Positions 60,686-64,000 of a stretch of DNA of 64,000 nucleotides are shown here, one piece after another. Both the position numbers and the translations under genes were made by a program. The stretch comes from Larkinella bovis (GTDB lineage: Bacteria > Bacteroidota > Bacteroidia > Cytophagales > Spirosomataceae), in the NCBI RefSeq assembly GCF_042655385.1, contig NZ_JBHSMA010000009.1:124001-188000 (forward strand), written 5' to 3'. Position 1 is the first letter of the stretch, and each line of letters begins with the position of its first letter. The notes beneath the pieces are model-generated. The model was not told the origin of the DNA, did not search any database, and saw only the letters and a program-made list of their open reading frames with translations.

Positions 60686-61626
60686 ACCAGTTCCGATTTA
60701 TAAATCCGCCGGATTTTGTACGGTTTTTTGTCCTGCGACTCGTAATAGGTCCGCATTTGCAACTCCGTCATGATCCCGAAGGTAATCAACTGAATCCCGG
60801 CCAGCACCAGGATCGTTCCTAGAATCAGCAACGGACGGCCCCAGATATCGTGCCCCATCAGCTTCAGCACGAACAGATACGCGTTGACCAGCAAACCGGC
60901 CCCCAGCGCTATCAGCCCCCAGTTGCCAAACAGGTGCATCGGTTTGCGGAGGTATTTCTTCATGAACAGCATCAGAATCAGATCGCTGATTACTTTCAGC
61001 GTCCGCCCCAGCCCGTATTTTGACTGACCGATCCGGCGCGGGTGGTGTTTGACATCCATCTGGGTCATCCGGGCCCCTTCGAGCCGGGCCAGCACCGGGA
61101 TGAACCGGTGGAGTTCCCCGTACAGACCGAGACTTTTGGCCAGATCGGCCCGGAACACTTTCAGGGCACAGCCGTAATCTTTCAGGTGAACGTCCGAAGT
61201 CTGCCGGATGATCCAGTTAGCAATCCGGCTCGGTAGTTTCCGCAGCAAAGCTCCATCCTGGCGGTTGGCCCGAATGCCCGCAACGAGGTCATAGTCGCCC
61301 TCTTCGGCCCGTTGCAGCATCATCGGAATATCGGACGGATCGTTTTGCAAATCACCATCCATCGTAATGATAAACTGCCCCCGCGCCACATCGATACCGG
61401 CTGCCAACGCCAGACTTTGGCCGTAATTGGTTTGCAGATCGACCACCACCAGCCGGTCGTTATGAACGGATTTGAGTTCGGCCAGGGTGCGATCAGAGGA
61501 ACCGTCGTTGACGTAAACAAGCTCGAAATCGTACCCGATCAGCGCCCGCTCGACCTGCTCGATCATCGGGAAAATATTTCCCTCTTCGTTATAAACACAA
61601 ATGACAATGGAAAGATAGGGTTGCAT
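60682..61626 (-). CDS. Glycosyltransferase family 2 (polyprenyl-phosphate sugar transferase type)
   Basis: 314 residues. The GT-A part contains SIVICVYNEEGNI, YVNDGSSDRTLAEL and the DxD segment FIITMDGDLQNDP, followed by a Q/RxxRW-like region. Two C-terminal membrane helices (about 240-260 and 270-290) mark the DPM/ArnC/RgtE group that transfers a nucleotide sugar to a polyprenyl phosphate. Overlaps the flippase-like gene by four bases. The sugar is not proven; a uronic acid is suggested by the epimerase. Confidence 0.92.
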   Translation of the reverse strand: MQPYLSIVICVYNEEGNIFPMIEQVERALIGYDFELVYVNDGSSDRTLAELKSVHNDRLVVVDLQTNYGQSLALAAGIDVARGQFIITMDGDLQNDPSDIPMMLQRAEEGDYDLVAGIRANRQDGALLRKLPSRIANWIIRQTSDVHLKDYGCALKVFRADLAKSLGLYGELHRFIPVLARLEGARMTQMDVKHHPRRIGQSKYGLGRTLKVISDLILMLFMKKYLRKPMHLFGNWGLIALGAGLLVNAYLFVLKLMGHDIWGRPLLILGTILVLAGIQLITFGIMTELQMRTYYESQDKKPYKIRRIYKSELV

Positions 61627-61630
61627 ACGG

Positions 61631-63292
61631 TTATTTCGGGAAAACGTTCCGGGCTGTGGTGTCGGTTTCGAACTGAATCAGTTTGGCCGGATGCCTGTCG
61701 AACAAGTTAAATTCGGAAAGAGTTTGGTAACGCTCACCCGCCAGCGTCACCGAGTCGGCAATGTACAGCGCCCCCGGAATTTTCCGGGCGGTTTTCCGAA
61801 GCACTTCGTTGCGAACGACCTCAATATGAAAACTGTTCACATCGGTTTGGCCGTCGCTGCCGATGGTTTCTTTATAGCCCAAAAGCGGTTTACCGAGCGA
61901 CTGCCGGGCAATCCGCTCCGACGACTCTTTGTACTCCTGCCGGTGGGCCAGCCGGGGCGGAATTACCAGCCAGTTGAACCCGTTCCGGAACATGGTCAGA
62001 AACGCAATGAGAATAATCAGACGGTGCTGCGGCTGCCGGATGTAGTGATACGTAATAAAGCCGAGTCCAGCGAACATCAGCCCGCATTTCCACCAGACCC
62101 CCGGAATGACCTGCGTTTCGGGATGAAAAACCGGCACCCAAGCGCCCAGCGTCACCACCACCAGCATGCCCCCCAGAAACCACTCCCAGCCCCGTCGTCG
62201 CCAGTCGGCCGGGTCGGTCCGTTCGTAGTAAACGTAGGCAAAAACCGTAAATAACAAGGGCAACAGCATCAGCAGATAGCGGGCGTACACCTGCGGGGAA
62301 GACCAGTAAATCACGAAGTTGACCAGAAACACCACGGCGTTGAAGAGCACGAAGGGCTGTCCGGCAATGAGCGGGCGGTTTTCCTCCGACGGTTTTCCGA
62401 CGGGCCGAAAGATGCCTTTCCGAAACAACAGAATGACCAGAAACATCCACGGCGCGTAGTGATACAGCATTTCAAACGGGAAGGTCAGCATGTGCCGCAG
62501 CGTCTCCCAGATGCCGAATTTTACCACCGTTCGTTTCGCACTCTCGTCGAACAAAACCGCCACGATTCTCTCCGGGGCAATGTTGTTGCGATCAAAATAA
62601 GCGACGTAGTAACTACCAACGATCAGCAGAAAAAGGCCAATACCAACAAAATGGGCCGGGCTGAACAACCGCCGGAACTGCTTCGTGTACAGGAAATAAG
62701 CCAGCATCGTCAGGCCCTGAAAGACCAGCGACGGCAGCCCTTTCATCATAAAACCGAGGGCTGTCAGCAGGTACGTACTCAGAAACAAGGCCCAGTAATT
62801 CCGTTTTCGATCAAAGTGATACACCAGAATGAATGCCGTATAGGTCAGCCAGGAGAACGTAATATCGATCAGGCCCAACATCGAATCGTACAATAAGATC
62901 CGGGTATTGGTCACGAGCATCAGCGCGGCTGCAAACGCAGTTCGCGGGCCGAGGTGTTGTTTAACCAGCAGGTAAATAGTCAGCCCGTACAACAGCAGCG
63001 AAACCGCCATCGGGAAGCGCAGGGCAAACGACGAATAGTTCCCAAAGAGGTGAAATGAAGCCGCAATCAGCCAGTTATAGAGGGGCGGTTTGTTAAAATA
63101 CAGTTCGCCATTGAGCGTCGGCGTGAGGTAATCGCCCGATAAAATCATTTCCAGTGCCACCAGCGCCCGGCGGGGTTCGTCGGTTCCGGTATCCAGCGGC
63201 AGGTAGCCGAGGTAGGAAAAAAGAGCCGGAATCAGCAGCACCACGCTGAGCACCTGCCAGAAAACCGGACGCTGAAAAACAGGACTTTTCAT
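61631..63292 (-). CDS. ArnT-like (GT39/83) integral-membrane glycosyltransferase
   Basis: 553 residues with about 11-13 membrane helices. The first loop holds DTGTDEPRRALVALEMI, carrying the acidic D-E pair used by ArnT-like transferases, and NKPPLYNWLIA follows. The C-terminal 90 residues form a soluble domain. It takes a sugar from a lipid carrier and transfers it outside the inner membrane, commonly onto lipid A or a glycan. First gene of the operon; the GT2 gene begins four bases after its stop. Confidence 0.92.
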   Translation of the reverse strand: MKSPVFQRPVFWQVLSVVLLIPALFSYLGYLPLDTGTDEPRRALVALEMILSGDYLTPTLNGELYFNKPPLYNWLIAASFHLFGNYSSFALRFPMAVSLLLYGLTIYLLVKQHLGPRTAFAAALMLVTNTRILLYDSMLGLIDITFSWLTYTAFILVYHFDRKRNYWALFLSTYLLTALGFMMKGLPSLVFQGLTMLAYFLYTKQFRRLFSPAHFVGIGLFLLIVGSYYVAYFDRNNIAPERIVAVLFDESAKRTVVKFGIWETLRHMLTFPFEMLYHYAPWMFLVILLFRKGIFRPVGKPSEENRPLIAGQPFVLFNAVVFLVNFVIYWSSPQVYARYLLMLLPLLFTVFAYVYYERTDPADWRRRGWEWFLGGMLVVVTLGAWVPVFHPETQVIPGVWWKCGLMFAGLGFITYHYIRQPQHRLIILIAFLTMFRNGFNWLVIPPRLAHRQEYKESSERIARQSLGKPLLGYKETIGSDGQTDVNSFHIEVVRNEVLRKTARKIPGALYIADSVTLAGERYQTLSEFNLFDRHPAKLIQFETDTTARNVFPK

Positions 63293-63359
63293 CCTGCAAA
63301 GGTAGAACGGATTTGCAATCTGTCGATGTCAGCCAGCGGGAATAATAGCCATTCAACAA

Positions 63360-63382
63360 AAAGCCCACGCGAAGTGGGCTTT
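63360..63382 (-). terminator. Rho-independent terminator
   Basis: AAAGCCCAC (63360-63368) pairs with GTGGGCTTT (63374-63382) around a five-base loop; on the minus strand a T run follows. It lies 20 bases past the stop of the acidic-protein gene. Confidence 0.85.
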
Positions 63383-63402
63383 AAAAAATGCAAATCAGGG
63401 CC

Positions 63403-63780
63403 TTACGAATGGCCCAATTCTTCCCGCTCCCGTTCTTCCGTATCGCGGTTCCAGTCGGCACCGGGCACGCGCTCGTCGCTCCATTTTGACCCGGTCAAAC
63501 CACCGTCCTCGTCGCGGGCCAGCGATTCATCCGTTATTTCCACCAGGTTGGTAGCCGGATCGTTGGCGTCGTTCCGGTTGGGGGTTTGCTGTTCGTTAAC
63601 GGGCAGGATATCACTGACTTCCACATCGTTGGAATCGTGTGCTTCAGACGGCAGGAGATCCCCCGGCTGATCGGTTTTGGCCAGCTGGCTTTGCTCCGGC
63701 GCTACACCCTGCGTATTACCCATCCGTTGGGCAGCATATGATTCGGTACTTTCTTTCCGTGAATTACTTGAGAAGCTCAT
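63403..63780 (-). CDS. Acidic, disordered hypothetical protein
   Basis: 125 residues with no hydrophobic segment and no Cys. It is dominated by Asp, Glu, Ser, Asn and Gln (for example DSNDVEVSDILPVNEQQ and DTEEREREELGHS), so it is probably largely unfolded and cytosolic. No family recognised. It lies 44 bases downstream of a second acidic, disordered reading frame that enters from the right edge, with the terminator after it, so they form one transcript. Confidence 0.6.
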   Translation of the reverse strand: MSFSSNSRKESTESYAAQRMGNTQGVAPEQSQLAKTDQPGDLLPSEAHDSNDVEVSDILPVNEQQTPNRNDANDPATNLVEITDESLARDEDGGLTGSKWSDERVPGADWNRDTEEREREELGHS

Positions 63781-63824
63781 AACATGGTTGAGTTAAGCGC
63801 TACGGACTACTTCCGCAACGAAGG

Positions 63825-64000
63825 TTAATAAACTGGTTTGTGTTCCGTCGACGTGCCCGTATGAGCTACATCATCCTCCGTTTTTTTCTGCGCCTGCGCA
63901 TCGCTGCTCCGGCTCGTTGTCGCTTTGGGATCCTCCTCATCCTGCTCTTTGGCCTCCTGCTGAGCGTCCGGAGCCGGAACATCTTCGGCGGAGGCATAAT
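63825..64000 (-). CDS. Partial acidic hypothetical protein (C-terminal end)
   Basis: The 5' end lies outside the window. The visible C-terminal 57 residues (ending in GTSTEHKPVY) are rich in Asp, Glu, Gln, Ala and Lys without any hydrophobic core (AQQEAKEQDEEDPK, AQAQKKTEDD). It ends 44 bases before the start of the next acidic-protein gene. The composition matches that neighbour; they may be small stress-associated or hydrophilic proteins, a guess only. Confidence 0.55.
   Translation of the reverse strand, partial: YASAEDVPAPDAQQEAKEQDEEDPKATTSRSSDAQAQKKTEDDVAHTGTSTEHKPVY

Noticed and set aside
1..64000. CRISPR arrays, tRNA or rRNA genes, insertion sequences, phage genes
   Set aside because: No regularly spaced direct repeats, no cloverleaf-like sequence, no transposase or integrase reading frame was seen on either strand.

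Overview
The window comes from a Bacteroidota chromosome, most likely order Cytophagales and probably a Spirosomataceae member (Spirosoma/Larkinella-like). The evidence is SprA and GldF of the gliding/type IX secretion apparatus, the Bacteroidota-restricted families DUF4270, DUF4907 and DUF4199, a histone H1-like small protein, and promoters of the Bacteroidota TTG-N19/20-TAnnTTTG type. The genus is inferred from the gene set and moderately high G+C only. There is no rRNA, tRNA, CRISPR array, transposase or phage gene; this is ordinary chromosome with dense coding on both strands.

Layout. 1-0.94 kb: ECF sigma factor overlapping a single-pass membrane partner (cut by the window edge). 1.2-8.2 kb: a co-directional run of exported proteins (degenerate SGNH-like protein, triple PepSY-like lipoprotein, S41 protease lipoprotein, beta-barrel-like protein, kelch lipoprotein, DUF4907, DUF4270). 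8.2-10.7 kb: Tat-type Gfo/Idh oxidoreductase and an alkaline-phosphatase-superfamily enzyme. 10.8-14.9 kb: vanZ-like, gldF, two DUF4199 genes, pyrC and gcvH. 15-19.3 kb: PQQ dehydrogenase with embedded cytochrome c, a GYF_2/dispanin protein plus DUF2752 pair, and a BamA-type barrel. 19.4-27.7 kb: sprA (about 2,480 aa) and ruvA. 28-34.9 kb: LysM transglycosylase, gatA, tatA, YkvA, mdh, Tat-type sialidase-like protein. 35-50.6 kb: porin, second VanZ-like protein, large zinc metalloprotease, SIMPL protein, M23 peptidase, POT peptide transporter, M16 peptidase, YciH/SUI1, lipid kinase, DUF4440, MaoC. 50.6-58.8 kb: H1-like protein, alpha-oxoamine synthase (serine palmitoyltransferase-like), accC, DUF1080 lipoprotein, queA, ispD, meaB. 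58.8-63.3 kb: a four-gene overlapping glycan operon (epimerase, flippase-like protein, GT2, GT39). The right edge holds two acidic, disordered proteins.

How the genes fit together. Cell-envelope functions dominate: type IX secretion/gliding (sprA, gldF), outer-membrane proteins and lipoproteins, peptidoglycan enzymes, Tat export (tatA plus two Tat-signal enzymes), and a lipid-carrier sugar-transfer operon resembling in logic the Rgt galacturonate system.

Non-coding signals. The heptamer AAAACCG/CGGTTTT is extraordinarily frequent throughout. A family of nested palindromic intergenic repeats with a GTTGGCTCCGCCCAA core occurs at 43.6, 46.7 and 55.3 kb. Other hairpins include one that contains the sprA stop codon. 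No clear-cut novel defence or mobile system was found; the most system-like unexplained units are the exported-protein cluster at 1.2-8.2 kb and the glycan operon at 58.8-63.3 kb.
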